This document shows positions 63,934-64,000 of a stretch of DNA of 64,000 bases, piece by piece. This DNA comes from an uncultured Paracoccaceae bacterium. GTDB taxonomy: Bacteria; Pseudomonadota; Alphaproteobacteria; Rhodobacterales; Rhodobacteraceae. The translations under genes were made by a program, and so were the position numbers. Position 1 is the first letter of the stretch, and each line of letters begins with the position of its first letter. Below the pieces are notes generated by a model, which worked only from the letters and a program-made list of their open reading frames with translations, was not told the DNA's origin and made no database searches. The stretch is from contig CANMEQ010000004.1 of assembly GCA_947497065.1 (NCBI GenBank), positions 310,001 through 374,000 of the forward strand, written 5' to 3'.

Positions 63934-64000
63934 TGCGTCTTACATTTTGGGCAGGGTTTTGGGTGTTTTTGGCAGATCAGCTGTCGAAATACATCGTGCT
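63934..64000 (+). CDS. lspA: Lipoprotein signal peptidase LspA (3' end outside window)
   Basis: First 22 codons of signal peptidase II: MRLTFWAGFWVFLADQLSKY. The first membrane helix and the conserved DQLSKYIV motif are visible, and the position after purH agrees. The gene continues beyond the right edge. It removes signal peptides from lipoproteins such as the LptE- and YjbF-type products coded in this window. Confidence 0.85.

Noticed and set aside
1-64000. tRNA, rRNA, tmRNA, mobile elements and CRISPR arrays
   Set aside because: Intergenic gaps are short and none shows tRNA-like arms, transposase or integrase coding, attachment sites or repeat-spacer arrays. A covariance-model and ISfinder search would be decisive.

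Overview
The window looks like a chromosomal segment of a marine alphaproteobacterium of the Rhodobacteraceae (Roseobacter group). This is inferred from gene content and order, not from a marker gene: the leuS-lptE-holA string, a Rhodobacter-type acidic porin, a CenR-like response regulator, paired dimethylglycine/sarcosine dehydrogenase-like flavoproteins around a homocysteine methyltransferase, small families such as DUF3576, DUF6404 and the SDHAF4-like DUF1674, and heavy TTG-leucine codon use. I found no tRNA, rRNA, transposase, integrase, prophage gene or CRISPR array. About 60 protein genes cover nearly all of the sequence.

Region by region. 1-3.6 kb: the end of an SDR gene, a crotonase-fold gene, an MscS-type channel and a BaiN-like flavoprotein. 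3.6-9.4 kb: an envelope/exopolysaccharide locus with a leftward epimerase / sugar transferase / UDP-glucuronate epimerase operon, divergent from a rightward YjbH / YjbF lipoprotein pair and a 64-residue secreted protein with high-expression codon use. 9.4-19.5 kb: holA, lptE, leuS, a DUF3576 lipoprotein, the major porin, yggS, an L,D-transpeptidase, a DMT permease, a GTP cyclohydrolase II with a degenerate RibB half, and a CenR-like regulator. 19.6-27.4 kb: two aminotransferases, exonuclease III, a proteostasis-flavoured trio (CnoX-like thioredoxin-TPR, Lon-substrate-binding domain, Trm112-like), a ubiquinone-type hydroxylase and an amidase. 27.4-35 kb: ftsK-lolA, a lytic transglycosylase, an AEC permease, hspQ, a gamma-glutamyltransferase. 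35-43.4 kb: fRMsr, an XRE-cupin regulator behind several palindromes, a LysE exporter, and a probable glycine-betaine demethylation module. 43.4-48.9 kb: rarD, an RluA-type synthase, a kinase-like protein with an acetyl-CoA-synthetase-like tail, an aldehyde dehydrogenase divergent from a 1-Cys peroxiredoxin, and a second L,D-transpeptidase. 49-57.6 kb: pnp, a THUMP methyltransferase, rpsO, an RTX-repeat protein, DUF1643, a VOC protein, truB, DUF6404, a phosphodiester-glycosidase-like protein and rbfA, i.e. the classical rbfA-truB-rpsO-pnp order with insertions. 57.7-64 kb: dapB, a small secreted protein, an SDHAF4-like gene, rsmB, a heparinase-II/III-like gene, purH and the first codons of lspA.

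Most of the window is ordinary core genome. The items most worth a second look are the kinase-like/acyl-CoA-synthetase-tail protein (45.0-46.0 kb), the 64-residue secreted protein of the polysaccharide locus, the dead-RibB/live-RibA fusion, the palindrome that contains the ribosome-binding site of the XRE-cupin regulator, the betaine module with its 71-residue membrane protein, and the triple hairpin behind ftsK. All functions were assigned by reading translated sequence and recalling families; no database search was run.
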